A DNA stretch of 64,000 nt from Streptomyces sp. ICC1 (GCF_003287935.1 NZ_CP030287.1:5225022-5289021); one strand, 5' to 3'. Positions 1-9,212 are shown, counted from the stretch's first letter. Notes: a model not told the origin generated them from the sequence alone. Numbers and translations are program-made.

Positions 1-104
1 CGGGCGGGCAGAGCGCATGAAGCGGACCCGGAGACAGCCGTGGGGTCGACCGGGGGAAGCCCCTGCCGTAACGGCTCGAGCATGGTCGATCCATTCGTCC
101 CCAT
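1..104 (-). CDS. ATP-binding protein (RsbW/SpoIIAB-like), N-terminus only
   Basis: Reading the minus strand from an ATG at 104 gives a protein beginning MGTNGSTMLEPLRQGLPP and staying open to the window edge, so about 34 residues are visible. This opening matches, from memory, the small GHKL-type ATP-binding proteins that Streptomyces encodes next to XRE/DUF5753 regulators. A GGGAG sits 8 nt before the ATG. It is divergent from the XRE gene at 429, the usual WhiJ/AbaA-type pairing. The catalytic part lies outside the window, so function rests on the N-terminal match and context. A second possible start is the ATG ending at 83. Confidence 0.55.
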   Translation of the reverse strand, partial: MGTNGSTMLEPLRQGLPPVDPTAVSGSASCALPA

Positions 105-428
105 GCGAGGCACTCCCGGGATTCGAAAGAACTGCGGGGCACGCAGGTGCGCGGGACCATGCTTCCGAATGCGGAAGCCGGATGCAAGGGCAGATGCACG
201 TGCACGCGCCGGACCTGTCCACTCCCGTGCCGATTCTTGCTCATTTCTTCCTACGCGTACTTACGGACTTCTTTTACGGCGGGGCGGATTCCGTTACAGA
301 ACGAGTACGGTCCGATGCGTTTTGGTGGCAGACTGCGGGCCCTGAGGGGCACGGGGGCCTCTGCGACGCAGCCATCAAACGGTGCAGTCATCAAGCGCCG
401 TAACCGAGACGTGGGGAGGGCAGGACTA
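105..428. other. Divergent intergenic region
   Basis: These 324 bases separate the ATP-binding gene from the XRE regulator and should hold both promoters. The stretch around 236-300 is more AT-rich than its surroundings, as expected for a promoter region. No convincing -35/-10 pair or palindrome was fixed. The open frames that cross it read through the start of the minus-strand gene and look like shadows. Confidence 0.4.
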
Positions 429-1289
429 GTGACCGCAGAAGCCAGTGGTTCTGTGGTGCGCCGCATCCTCCTGGGTTCGCAACTCAGGCGACTCCGAGAA
501 TCCCGCGGCATCACCCGTGAGGCGGCCGGCTACTCGATCCGCGCATCCGAATCGAAGATCAGCCGCTTGGAGTTGGGAAGGGTGAGCTTCAAGTCCAGAG
601 ACGTCGAGGACCTCCTCACGCTCTACGGAGTCACGGACGGCGCGGAGCGGGAGTCCCTCCTGGGGCTGGTCCGCGAGGCCAATGTGGCCGGCTGGTGGCA
701 CAGCTACGGCGACGTCCTGCCGGGCTGGTTCCAGACGTACGTCGGACTGGAAGGCGCCGCCTCCCTCATCCGCATCTACGAAGTCCAGTTCGTGCACGGC
801 CTGTTGCAGACCGAGGCCTACGCCCAGGCCGTCGTCAGCCGCGGCATGCCCGGCGCCGGCCGCGCCGAGATCGACCGCCGCGTCGCCCTGCGCCTGGAGC
901 GCCAGAAGGTCCTCGTCTCCGAGAACGCGCCCGTCTTCCACGCCGTGCTCGACGAGGCCGCGCTGCGCCGCCCGTACGGCGACCGCGACGTGATGCGCGG
1001 TCAGCTGGAGCACCTCATCGAGGTCTCACAGCGGCCGAACGTACAGCTCCAGGTCATGCCGTTCTCCTTCGGCGGACACTCCGGCGAGAGCGGCGCCTTC
1101 ACCCTGCTGCGCTTCCCCGAGTCCGACCTGCAGGACGTCGTCTATCTGGAACAGCTCACCAGTGCCCTCTACCTGGACAAAGACGAGGAAGTGGCGCAGT
1201 ACGAACGGGCGATGCTGCGCCTCCAGGCGGACTGCCCCGACCCCGACCGGACCCGGGATCTCCTCCGCGGTCTCCTCCAACTGTCTTGA
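429..1289 (+). CDS. XRE-family regulator with DUF5753
   Basis: A 286-aa protein. Residues about 10-65 form a helix-turn-helix of the XRE type (GSQLRRLRESRGITREAAG). The remainder is the DUF5753 domain found in Streptomyces WhiJ-like/Scr1-like regulators, with the typical WWHSYGDVLPGWFQTYVGLE stretch. The frame opens upstream at 147, but the GTG at 429 was chosen because GGGGAGGG lies just before it and the upstream residues do not resemble the family. These regulators usually work with a DUF397 protein and a divergent ATP-binding protein. The ATP-binding gene is present at 104, but no DUF397 gene follows here. Confidence 0.88.
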   Translation: MTAEASGSVVRRILLGSQLRRLRESRGITREAAGYSIRASESKISRLELGRVSFKSRDVEDLLTLYGVTDGAERESLLGLVREANVAGWWHSYGDVLPGWFQTYVGLEGAASLIRIYEVQFVHGLLQTEAYAQAVVSRGMPGAGRAEIDRRVALRLERQKVLVSENAPVFHAVLDEAALRRPYGDRDVMRGQLEHLIEVSQRPNVQLQVMPFSFGGHSGESGAFTLLRFPESDLQDVVYLEQLTSALYLDKDEEVAQYERAMLRLQADCPDPDRTRDLLRGLLQLS

Positions 1290-1381
1290 TTCGCACGTAG
1301 TATGACGTCTGATCAGTGCATGACGATGACCGTTGGGTCTCCGGTGCAGCGCAAGGACGCGCGCTCGCAGTAAGGGATGGC

Positions 1382-2839
1382 ATGTCCATATTCGACGACC
1401 TGGCCCACCAGTACATCGACGGCGAATGGCTGGCCGGCAACGGTTCGTGGGACATCATCGACGTCAACCCGTACAACGGGGAGAAGCTCGCGGCCATCAC
1501 CGTGGCCACCGTCGAGCAGGTCGACCAGGCGTACCGGGCGGCCGAGCGCGCCCAGAAGGAATGGGCCGACACCAGCCCCTACACCAGACGAGCCGTCCTG
1601 GAACGCGCCCTGCGGATCACCGAGGAGCGCGAGAAGGAGATCGTCGAGGCGATGATCGACGAGCTCGGCGGGACCCGTCCCAAGGCCGAGTACGAGGTCC
1701 ACCTCGCCAAGGAGTTCCTCCGCGAGGCCATGCAGCTCGCCGTCCGCCCCGAAGGCCGCATCCTGCCCTCGCCCGTCGAGGGCAAGGAGAACCGGATCCA
1801 GCGGCTGCCCGTCGGGGTCATCGCCGTGATCAGCCCCTTCAACTTCCCCTTCCTGGTCACCATGAAGTCGGTCGCCCCGGCCCTGGCGCTGGGCAACGCG
1901 GTGGTCGTCAAGCCCAACCAGAACGCGCCCGTCGTCGGCGGCGGGGTCATCGCCAAGATATTCGAGGAGGCGGGCCTCCCGGCCGGCCTCCTCAACATCC
2001 TGGTCACCGACATCGCCGAGATAGGCGACGCGCTCCTGACCCATGCCGTCCCCAAGGTGATCTCCTTCGCCGGCTCGGACCGGGTCGGCCGGCACGTCGG
2101 CGCGGTCGCCGCCCGCCACTTCAAGCGCACCGTCCTGGAGCTCAGCGGCAACAGCGCGCTCGTCGTCCTCGACGACGCCGACCTCGACTACGCGGTGGAC
2201 GCGGCCGTCTTCAGCCGCTTCGTCTACCAGGGCCAGGTCTGCATGGCCGCCAACCGCATCCTGGTCGACGCCTCCGTCGCCGAGGAGTTCACCGAGAAGT
2301 TCACCGCCCGCGTGCGCGCCCTGAAGACCGGCGACCCGCACGACGCCGACACCCACATCGGCCCCCTGATCAACTCCTTCCAGGCCGACGCCCTCACCGC
2401 GCTCGTCGACCGCGCCGTTGAGGCCGGGGCGAGCGCCCTCGTACGCGGCTCTACGCGCGGCAACCTGGTCGAACCCACCGTGCTGGCCGGCCTTCCCGAG
2501 GACTCGCCGCTGCTGGCCCAGGAGATCTTCGGCCCCGTCGCGCTGCTGGTCGTGTTCGACGGCGAGGACGAGGCGGTCCGCCTCACCAACGCGACCCCCT
2601 ACGGGCTCAGCGGCGCCGTCCACACCCGCGACGTCGAGCGCGGGGTCCGCTTCGCGAAGCGCATCGAGACCGGGATGATCCACGTGAACGACTCCACCAT
2701 CGGCGACGAGCCGCTGGCCGCGTTCGGCGGGGAGAAGGCCTCCGGCATGGGACGGCTGAACGGCGAGGCCACCATCGAGGCCTTCACCACCCAGAAATGG
2801 ATCTCGGTTCAGCACGGCCGGACCCGGTTCCCGTTCTAG
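1382..2839 (+). CDS. NAD(P)-dependent aldehyde dehydrogenase
   Basis: A 485-aa protein of normal ALDH length that oxidises an aldehyde to its acid. Visible landmarks are the cofactor-domain segment NFPFLVTMKSVAPALALGN, the general base Glu at about residue 253 in LELSGN, the catalytic Cys at about 287 in GQVCMAANR, and the EIFGPV motif. The ELSGN variant (rather than ELGGK) fits the benzaldehyde/salicylaldehyde-dehydrogenase-like branch, so an aromatic aldehyde substrate is plausible but not shown. The start is the ATG at 1382, preceded by AAGGGATGGC. The open frame begins at 1316 without a ribosome site. It is separated by 59 bases from the PBP gene downstream. Confidence 0.93.
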   Translation: MSIFDDLAHQYIDGEWLAGNGSWDIIDVNPYNGEKLAAITVATVEQVDQAYRAAERAQKEWADTSPYTRRAVLERALRITEEREKEIVEAMIDELGGTRPKAEYEVHLAKEFLREAMQLAVRPEGRILPSPVEGKENRIQRLPVGVIAVISPFNFPFLVTMKSVAPALALGNAVVVKPNQNAPVVGGGVIAKIFEEAGLPAGLLNILVTDIAEIGDALLTHAVPKVISFAGSDRVGRHVGAVAARHFKRTVLELSGNSALVVLDDADLDYAVDAAVFSRFVYQGQVCMAANRILVDASVAEEFTEKFTARVRALKTGDPHDADTHIGPLINSFQADALTALVDRAVEAGASALVRGSTRGNLVEPTVLAGLPEDSPLLAQEIFGPVALLVVFDGEDEAVRLTNATPYGLSGAVHTRDVERGVRFAKRIETGMIHVNDSTIGDEPLAAFGGEKASGMGRLNGEATIEAFTTQKWISVQHGRTRFPF

Positions 2840-2898
2840 CGGCGCGGGCGTCCTAGACTCGGGCGGGTCAGGCCAGCACCGTCCGGGGGAGAGCCGAG

Positions 2899-4974
2899 TT
2901 GAGCAACATACCGGAGACCGGGCGCACGCCACGGGTCCTCAACCGGCTCGTCATGATCCAGATCGTGGTGTTCTCGCTGCTGCTGACCCTCGGCGGGCGC
3001 CTGTGGTACCTCCAGATACGCAACGGCCAGGAATACACGGACGAGGCGAAGAACAACCACACCCAGCAGGTCGTCCAGCCCGCCGTGCGCGGCGCCATCC
3101 TCGACTCCCGCGGGATCCCGCTCGCCGACAACGAGACGCGCATGGTGGTCTCCGCCAGCCGCACCGAGCTCTCCAAGACGAAGGACCGCGGCAAGCAGAC
3201 CCTGACCGAGCTCGCCGGGGTCCTGGGCCTCGACCCGCAGAGCGTGATCGACGGCGTCCGGCTGTGCGACGCCAAGACCCCCAAGCCCTGCTGGAACGGC
3301 TCCCCGTACCAGCCGATCCCCATCACCGACGAGGCGACGACCGACCAGGTCCTGGAGATACGGGAGCATGCCGAGCGGTTCCCCGGCATCACCGCCGAGC
3401 CCACCGCCCTGCGCCGCTACGCCGGGCCCGACGGCGCGAACACCTCCCAGGTGCTCGGCTACCTCTCGCCGGTGACCGACGAGGAGATCACCAGGGCGAA
3501 GAGCTCCGACTCCCCGTACCTGCGCTCCGACCAGGTGGGCCGCAGCGGCCTGGAGCGCACCTACGACAAGGAGCTGCGCGGCAAGGCGGGCATCACCCGC
3601 TACGAGGTGGACAACCTCGGCCGCGTCCTCGGCGAGGGCGTGAGCGACAAGGCGCAGCCCGGCGCGAACATCGTCACCTCGATCGACTCCCGGGTGCAGG
3701 CGGTGGCCGAGCGCGAGCTCAACAACGCGATGATCGAAGCCCGCAAGGGCTACGACAAGAACACGCGCCGCAACTACGAGGCCGACTCCGGCGCCGTCGT
3801 GGTCATGGAGGCCAAGACCGGCCGGGTCGTCGCCATGGCCTCCAACCCGACGTACGACCCGAACGCCTGGGTCGGCGGCATCTCCGCGAAGGACTACGCC
3901 TCCCTCACGGACAAGGAGTCGAACCACCCGCTGCTGAACCGCGCCATCCAGGGCCAGGCGGCCCCCGGCTCGATCTTCAAGGTGGTCTCCTCGACGGCGG
4001 CGGTCAACGCCGGCTACCCATTCAACGCCCGCTACGGCTGCCCGAGCAGCTACTCGGTCGGCAGCCAGGTCTTCACCAACTTCGAGTCCCAGGGCTACGG
4101 CGACATCACCATCGGCAAGGCCCTGGAAGTCTCCTGCGACACCGTCTACTACGCCATCGCCGACAAGGAGTGGAAGAAGGACGGCGGGATCAAGCCCAAG
4201 GCCCAGCCCGGCGACTGGTTCTTCAAGACCGCCCACGAGTTCGGCCTCGGCAAGCCCACCGGCATCGACCTGCCCAGCGAGGTCCCCGGCCGGGTCCCCG
4301 ACCGCCAGTGGAAGAAGGACTTCTTCGAGGCGAACAAGGCCGCCTGGTGCCGCGACGGCAAGAAGGACGGCTCGTACGCCGAGAAGATCGCCTACGAGAA
4401 CTGCCGCCAGGGCAACCAGCTGCGCGAGGGCGACGCGATCAACTACTCCATCGGCCAGGGCGACACCCTCGTCACCCCGATCCAGATGGCCTCCGTCTAC
4501 GCCGCCATCGCCAACGGCGGCACCCTGCACCAGCCCAGCATCGGCAAGGCCGTGGTCAGCGCCGACGGCACCTCGGTCAAGGAGATCGCGCCGAAGGAGC
4601 AGGGAAAGCTCCCGATGGACGCGAAGCTCCGCGACAACATCGACGGCGCCCTGGCCGACGTGGCCACCACCGGCAGCGCGGCCTGGCGCTTCGGCGGCTG
4701 GCCGCAGAAGCAGATCCCGATGCACGCGAAGACCGGTACGGCCGAGGTCCAGGGCAAGCAGACCACCTCGTGGTTCGCCTCGTACACCGAGGACTACGCG
4801 ATCGTGATGACGATCTCCCAGGGCGGCACCGGATCCGGGGCCTCGGGCCCGGCCGTCCGCAAGATCTACGAGGCGATGTACGGCCTGGACGCGAAGGGCG
4901 CGCAGGACCTTTCCAAGGCCCTGCTCCCCGAGCCGCGGACCGAGCTCCCGCCGGTCCGCCAGGAAGGTCAGTGA
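2899..4974 (+). CDS. Class B penicillin-binding protein (PBP2/PbpA type)
   Basis: A 691-aa peptidoglycan transpeptidase anchored by one N-terminal membrane helix (residues about 14-34), with the enzyme domain outside the membrane. Penicilloyl-serine motifs are in place: SIFK at about residue 358, SCD at about 412 (an Asp variant of SxN), and KTG at about 611. The arrangement of transmembrane segment, dimerisation domain and transpeptidase domain is that of PBPs acting in cell elongation or sporulation wall synthesis. Translation starts at a TTG, 15 nt after a GGGGGAGAG run. No RodA/FtsW partner is adjacent, so which complex it joins cannot be told here. Confidence 0.92.
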   Translation: MSNIPETGRTPRVLNRLVMIQIVVFSLLLTLGGRLWYLQIRNGQEYTDEAKNNHTQQVVQPAVRGAILDSRGIPLADNETRMVVSASRTELSKTKDRGKQTLTELAGVLGLDPQSVIDGVRLCDAKTPKPCWNGSPYQPIPITDEATTDQVLEIREHAERFPGITAEPTALRRYAGPDGANTSQVLGYLSPVTDEEITRAKSSDSPYLRSDQVGRSGLERTYDKELRGKAGITRYEVDNLGRVLGEGVSDKAQPGANIVTSIDSRVQAVAERELNNAMIEARKGYDKNTRRNYEADSGAVVVMEAKTGRVVAMASNPTYDPNAWVGGISAKDYASLTDKESNHPLLNRAIQGQAAPGSIFKVVSSTAAVNAGYPFNARYGCPSSYSVGSQVFTNFESQGYGDITIGKALEVSCDTVYYAIADKEWKKDGGIKPKAQPGDWFFKTAHEFGLGKPTGIDLPSEVPGRVPDRQWKKDFFEANKAAWCRDGKKDGSYAEKIAYENCRQGNQLREGDAINYSIGQGDTLVTPIQMASVYAAIANGGTLHQPSIGKAVVSADGTSVKEIAPKEQGKLPMDAKLRDNIDGALADVATTGSAAWRFGGWPQKQIPMHAKTGTAEVQGKQTTSWFASYTEDYAIVMTISQGGTGSGASGPAVRKIYEAMYGLDAKGAQDLSKALLPEPRTELPPVRQEGQ

Positions 4975-5067
4975 TCCGGCTTGATTCAGGACGGAACCTG
5001 ACCGCAAGGCTCCGTAACGTGATTCTTGTCAGCAGGAGCAAGAACCACGGAAAGCAGGCGGTCGGCC

Positions 5068-5583
5068 ATGGCTCAGATTTCCACGGAGGTCCCCGGTGAC
5101 GAGCGCGGCACGCTCCTCTCCTTCGTCGAGGCCCAGCGGGCCGCCCTGCGCGAGGCCGCGCAGGGGCTGACCGGGGAGCAGGCGGCGAGCCGGCCCAGCG
5201 TCAGCGAGCTCTCCCTGTCCGGGCTGCTCAAGCACGCGGCGCAGTGCGAGCTCAACTGGCTGCGGATGGCGCAGCAGGCCGCGCCCGGCGAGGGCGAGGG
5301 CCGGGAGGAGTCCTGGGGCGATGCCTTCCGCCTGGTCGAGGGCGAGTCCGTGGAATCCGTCCTGGCCTTCTGGGCCGGGGTCAGCCGGGAGACGGAGGCC
5401 TTCATCGCCGCCGTCCCCAGCCTCGACGACAGCTTCCCGCTGCCGCCGGCCCCGTGGTTCCCGGCGGACGCCAAGGTCTCGATGCGCTGGATGCTCCTGC
5501 ACCTGGTGGAGGAGTTCGCCCGCCACGCGGGCCACGCGGACATCATCCGCGAGTCCATCGACGGCACCCGCGCCATGGGCTAG
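5068..5583 (+). CDS. DinB/DUF664 family protein
   Basis: A 171-aa protein of the DinB four-helix-bundle superfamily. It carries the family pattern of a histidine in helix 2 (LLKHAAQCELNWL) and a later histidine cluster (LHLVEEFARHAGHADIIRE). These His residues would bind a divalent metal. Some members are mycothiol- or bacillithiol-dependent transferases, but others are uncharacterised, so the reaction is unknown. The start is the ATG at 5068 opening MAQISTEVPG, after GGAAAGCAGG. An imperfect hairpin (TTCTTG...CAAGAA, 5023-5044) lies in the leader. The TipA-like gene follows after its own promoter. Confidence 0.85.
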   Translation: MAQISTEVPGDERGTLLSFVEAQRAALREAAQGLTGEQAASRPSVSELSLSGLLKHAAQCELNWLRMAQQAAPGEGEGREESWGDAFRLVEGESVESVLAFWAGVSRETEAFIAAVPSLDDSFPLPPAPWFPADAKVSMRWMLLHLVEEFARHAGHADIIRESIDGTRAMG

Positions 5584-5605
5584 CACGGCCGGTCCCCCGT
5601 AGGGC

Positions 5606-5636
5606 TTGCACCTCACGCCGCGTGAGGGACCACAGT
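5606..5636 (+). promoter_or_regulatory. TipA-type autoregulated promoter
   Basis: TTGCAC (5606-5611) and CACAGT (5631-5636) are separated by exactly 19 bp, the long spacing that MerR-family activators correct. Between them lies the palindrome CCTCACGCCGCGTGAGG (5611-5627). From memory this closely resembles the thiostrepton-inducible tipA promoter of S. lividans. It sits 32 nt before the start of the TipA-like gene, so autoregulation is the natural reading. Confidence 0.85.
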
Positions 5637-5667
5637 GAAGGGCGTACCCAACCAGAGGAGCGGGAAG

Positions 5668-6426
5668 ATGGGCTACTCCGTGGGCCAGGTCGCCGGATTC
5701 GCCGGAGTGACGGTGCGCACGCTGCACCACTACGACGAGATCGGGCTGCTCTCCCCGAGCGGCCGCAGCGGTGCGGGGCACCGGCGGTACGACGACGCCG
5801 ACCTCGACCGGCTGCAGCGGGTCCTGTTCTACCGGGAGCTCGGCTTCCCGCTCGACGAGGTCATGGTCCTGCTGGACGACCCGGAATCGGACCCGAGGGA
5901 GCACCTGCGCCGGCAGCACGCCCTCCTGACCGACCGGATCGCCCGGCTCCAGCAGATGGCCGAGGCCGTTGAGCACGCCATGGAGGCGAAGAAGATGGGC
6001 ATCAACCTCACGCCCGAGGAGAAGTTCGAGGTCTTCGGGGACAAGGACCCCGAGCAGTACGCCGAGGAGGCCGAGCGCCGCTGGGGCGGCACCGAGGGCT
6101 ACGCCGAGTCGCAGCGCCGGGCCGCCGGCTACACCAAGGACGACTGGAAGCGGATGCAGGACCAGGTCGCCGACTGGGGCGCCCGGTACGAGGCCCTCAT
6201 GGAGGCCGGTGAGAGCGCCGAGGGCGAGCGCGCGATGGACCTGGCCGAGGAGCACCGCCTGCACATCTGCACGTGGTTCTACGACTGCACGTACGAGGTG
6301 CACACGGGCCTGGGCGAGATGTACGTGGCCGACGAGCGGTTCAAGGAGTTCTACGACTCCATGCGCCCGGGCCTCGCCGAGCACCTGCGGGACGCGATCA
6401 TGGCGAACGCCGTCCGCAAGGCGTAG
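5668..6426 (+). CDS. tipA: MerR-family TipA-like regulator
   Basis: A 252-aa protein, the length expected of TipAL. Residues 1-70 form a MerR winged helix (YSVGQVAGFAGVTVRTLHHYD), followed by a coiled-coil dimerisation helix. The C-terminal TipAS antibiotic-recognition domain contains two cysteines at about 201 and 207, in the segment HICTWFYDCTYEVHTGLGEM. In TipAL a cysteine in this region captures thiopeptides such as thiostrepton covalently. The ATG at 5668 was preferred over the upstream GTG at 5635, since it follows AGAGGAGCGGGAAG and begins directly with the DNA-binding domain. An internal start giving TipAS alone is known for the family and was not resolved here. Confidence 0.9.
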   Translation: MGYSVGQVAGFAGVTVRTLHHYDEIGLLSPSGRSGAGHRRYDDADLDRLQRVLFYRELGFPLDEVMVLLDDPESDPREHLRRQHALLTDRIARLQQMAEAVEHAMEAKKMGINLTPEEKFEVFGDKDPEQYAEEAERRWGGTEGYAESQRRAAGYTKDDWKRMQDQVADWGARYEALMEAGESAEGERAMDLAEEHRLHICTWFYDCTYEVHTGLGEMYVADERFKEFYDSMRPGLAEHLRDAIMANAVRKA

Positions 6427-6522
6427 GTGAAGTGGTCGTGCCGGTCCCTGGAACCAGCCGGGGGCGGTGTGCGTTCATAATTGGACGGACACCCCCCCCG
6501 ATTCCAGGAGAGCCCGGAACTC

Positions 6523-7224
6523 GTGAACACGCTTGCGCTTGGCCCTGAGTGGATCTCCCCGGAGTATCTGATCGGGCATTTCGGTCTGATCGGCATCCTG
6601 GTCATCGTCTTCGCGGAATCGGGCCTCTTCGCGTTCCTGCCCGGGGACTCCCTGCTCTTCACGGCGGGCCTCTTCGTCGCGAGCGGCATCATCAGCCAGC
6701 CGCTGTGGCTGGTCTGCACCCTGATCGTGGCCGCCGCGATCCTCGGTGACCAGGTCGGATACATGATCGGCAAGGTCTTCGGGCCGAAGATCTTCAACCG
6801 GCCCGGCTCCCGGCTCTTCAAGCGCGAGAACCTCGACGCGGCACACGACTTCATGGAGAAGCACGGCCCCAAGGCCATCGTGCTCGCGCGCTTCGTGCCG
6901 ATCATCCGCACCTTCGCGCCGATGGTCGCGGGCGCCACCGCGATGAAGTACCGCACCTTCCTGATGTTCAACATCATCGGCGGCATCCTGTGGGGCGCGG
7001 GCGTCACGATCCTGGGCTACAAGCTGGGCCAGTTCGAGGTGATCAAGAACAACGTCGAGCCGATCTTCATCGGCATCGTCCTGATCTCCGTGATCCCGGT
7101 GGTCTTCGAGGTGCTGAAGGCACGCAAGAACAAGAAGGCGGCGGGGGAGGCGGGCGCGCAGTCCGGCTCCGGGGACGACCCGCAGGCCTCGGGCCAGCGC
7201 AGCGGCCGCCACGCGAAGCGCTGA
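6523..7224 (+). CDS. DedA family membrane protein
   Basis: A 233-aa integral membrane protein of the DedA/VTT family. Members act as undecaprenyl-phosphate or phospholipid scramblases, or support envelope homeostasis. Visible features are several hydrophobic helices, the family FLPGDSLLF segment near residue 40, and ARFVPIIRTFAPMVAGA near 125, the conserved [F/Y]xRFxPxxRT-like motif with an essential Arg. The tail is hydrophilic and Lys/Arg-rich (KARKNKKAAGE). The GTG at 6523 is preceded by CCAGGAG at a good distance. It ends in a strong hairpin terminator at 7248. Confidence 0.9.
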   Translation: MNTLALGPEWISPEYLIGHFGLIGILVIVFAESGLFAFLPGDSLLFTAGLFVASGIISQPLWLVCTLIVAAAILGDQVGYMIGKVFGPKIFNRPGSRLFKRENLDAAHDFMEKHGPKAIVLARFVPIIRTFAPMVAGATAMKYRTFLMFNIIGGILWGAGVTILGYKLGQFEVIKNNVEPIFIGIVLISVIPVVFEVLKARKNKKAAGEAGAQSGSGDDPQASGQRSGRHAKR

Positions 7225-7247
7225 GGCCCCGCCAGGCCCCGTACGCA

Positions 7248-7289
7248 CGATGCCCCGCGCGGCCGGATCCCCGGCCGCGCGGGGCATCG
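7248..7289. terminator. Strong hairpin terminator
   Basis: A perfect 19-bp inverted repeat with a 4-nt ATCC loop lies between the convergent dedA-like and thrE-like genes and can serve both strands. It lacks a T-run, as is common in Streptomyces. A tract of tandem GGTCCG-like repeats follows at about 7300-7345. Confidence 0.85.
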
Positions 7290-7371
7290 GCGTGTCCGGG
7301 CAGGTCCGGTCCGGGCCGGTCCGGTCCGGTCCGGTGGACCTTTCCGGTCACGGCACTGGCCGGCTGGCCGG

Positions 7372-9033
7372 CTAGAAGCCGCGGGTGCGCTTCGCCGCTC
7401 CGCGCTTGGCCGCGCTGGCCGCTCCGGGGATCCGCATGAACAGGCGGGACACCTCGGAGCCGAGGTTGACGCCGATCGCGATGGCGAGCGCGATGGCCGC
7501 GGCGTTCGTGAGCGAGCCCAGCCCCTCGTTCAGCCGGTTCTCGGCGATCAGGAGCAGCCCGTAGTACGTCGCCGAGCCCGGCAGCAGCGGGCCGATCGCG
7601 GCCGTGACGAAGGGGAGGGCCGAGGAGAACCGGTGCCGGGCCAGGAGCTGGCCGAAGAGGCCGACCAGTCCGGCCGCGATCGCGGTGGACGGCACCGGCG
7701 GCATCTTGGCGGCGTAGTGCAGGGCCCCGTAGACGACCCAGGCGACCCCGCCGTTCAGCGTCACGAACCACACGGTGGAACGTTCCTGCTGGAGCAGGAT
7801 CGCGAACGTGAACACCAGCACCATCGAGGCGGCGATCTGGAGCAGCGGCCGCTGGTCGATCTGGAGGACGTCCTCCGGCTGCGGATCGGAGCCGAACTGG
7901 ACGCCGACGAAGAGCACCACCAGGACGCCCATGATGATGCCGATGAAGAGGTACATGACCTCCAGCAGCCGGGCGGAGGCGGTGATGTAGTAGCCGGTCA
8001 GACCGTCCTGCACGGCTGCGACCAGGGCCCGCCCCGGCAGCAGCGCGAACAGTCCGCCGGTGATCACGGCCGACGAGCGCACGTCGAACTCGGTGAGCTT
8101 CAGGGCCACGCCCATCGCGGCCGGCGGCATCGCCGCGACCACGAACTGGTAGAACTCCGGCAGCCCGCGCCCGGCGCAGAGCCAGGCCAGCCGGTCGCCG
8201 AGCATCGCCCCGAGTGCGGCTGCGAAGAACACCAGTACGCCACCGCCGACCAGCGTGGAGGCCGCGCCGGCGAGCAGCCCGGCGGCGGCGGTGAGCATCC
8301 AGCCGGGGTACGGGTGCCGGTTGCGGCGGATCTCGGCGAGCCGGCGGTACGCGTCCTCCAGCGAGATCTCGACCTCGTGCGCGGTGATGTCGTTGACGAG
8401 GCTGAACACGGCCGAGAGCCGGGTGTAGTCGGTGCCGCGGCGGCGGACGGTGCGGTTCGCCGAGACGGGGTCGTCCACCAGGGAGGGCTGGTGGGTGATC
8501 GAGAGCAGGGTGAAGGTGACGGTGGGCTCGCAGCGGTCCAGGCCGTAGCTGCGGGCCACGGCGAACATCGCGGCCTCCACGTCCTCGGCGCCCTCGCCGC
8601 CCGAGAGCAGCAGCTCGCCGATGCGCAGCGTCAGGTCGAGCACGCGGCCCACGGCGGGCCCGGTCTCCGCGGCCAGCCGCTGGGCGGGCTCCGGTACCGG
8701 CCGGACGTCGACCGGCATGCGCAGCATCGTGCGCATGCGGTCCTGCCAGGGGGACTCCTTCATCCGGGTGACGGGGAAGCCCTGGGGGCCCGTGTAGGCG
8801 GGCGGGGAGTGCGCGGCGCTGTAGGTGTGCGGGGTGGCGAAGGCGGAGGCTGGGCCATCGGGGTCCACCGGCAGCGAGGCGAGCCCGTCGGGGACGGCGA
8901 ACTCCGAGGTCGGCTGCTCCTCCTCGGCCACCTCGGGGTCCACTCCGACCCCGTCCGGCCGCGAGAAGGCGCTGCGCGCCTCGTCCGACTTCGGCTTCCG
9001 GTCCTCGGTCCCGGATGCTTCGCCCTCCGCCAC
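7372..9033 (-). CDS. Threonine/serine exporter (ThrE-type, fused halves)
   Basis: A 553-aa membrane protein that carries both ThrE domains in one chain. Residues about 150-400 contain the soluble-plus-membrane ThrE domain (DLTLRIGELLLSGGEGAEDVEAA), and the C-terminal part is the second four- or five-helix membrane domain. The corynebacterial prototype exports Thr and Ser using the proton gradient. The first 120 residues are polar and probably cytoplasmic. GTG at 9033 was taken as start because CTGGAGGACGC stands directly upstream, whereas the frame's more upstream residues look random. It converges with dedA. Confidence 0.87.
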   Translation of the reverse strand: MAEGEASGTEDRKPKSDEARSAFSRPDGVGVDPEVAEEEQPTSEFAVPDGLASLPVDPDGPASAFATPHTYSAAHSPPAYTGPQGFPVTRMKESPWQDRMRTMLRMPVDVRPVPEPAQRLAAETGPAVGRVLDLTLRIGELLLSGGEGAEDVEAAMFAVARSYGLDRCEPTVTFTLLSITHQPSLVDDPVSANRTVRRRGTDYTRLSAVFSLVNDITAHEVEISLEDAYRRLAEIRRNRHPYPGWMLTAAAGLLAGAASTLVGGGVLVFFAAALGAMLGDRLAWLCAGRGLPEFYQFVVAAMPPAAMGVALKLTEFDVRSSAVITGGLFALLPGRALVAAVQDGLTGYYITASARLLEVMYLFIGIIMGVLVVLFVGVQFGSDPQPEDVLQIDQRPLLQIAASMVLVFTFAILLQQERSTVWFVTLNGGVAWVVYGALHYAAKMPPVPSTAIAAGLVGLFGQLLARHRFSSALPFVTAAIGPLLPGSATYYGLLLIAENRLNEGLGSLTNAAAIALAIAIGVNLGSEVSRLFMRIPGAASAAKRGAAKRTRGF

Positions 9034-9130
9034 GCGTCCTCCAGTCCCCGGCCAGCCCGTATCAGTATGCGGAACGCTTCGGTCCCGGGCGAAAGCGAGG
9101 TGCGGCCGCGGCGTACCCGGGCACGACAAC

Positions 9131-9158
9131 GGGCGGCACCCCCGGAGGGGTACCGCCC
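9131..9158 (-). terminator. Hairpin downstream of pyrophosphatase
   Basis: GGGCGGCACCCC and GGGGTACCGCCC form a 12-bp stem with one mismatch around a CGGA loop. It lies 55 bases past the pyrophosphatase stop and before the ThrE start, as expected for a terminator of the pyrophosphatase transcript. Confidence 0.7.
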
Positions 9159-9212
9159 GCGGTGTCACAGGGGCGGTCGGGCGAACCCGGCCCGCCCGTC
9201 ACCGAGCGGAGC

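Noticed and set aside
17..403. Plus-strand frame at the window start as a gene
   Set aside because: It runs antisense through the recognised start of the ATP-binding protein and has no family features.
7295..7345. Tandem GGTCCG-like repeats downstream of dedA considered as an origin or binding array
   Set aside because: Short, irregular, in a GC-rich intergenic end and adjacent to a terminator. No supporting gene context.
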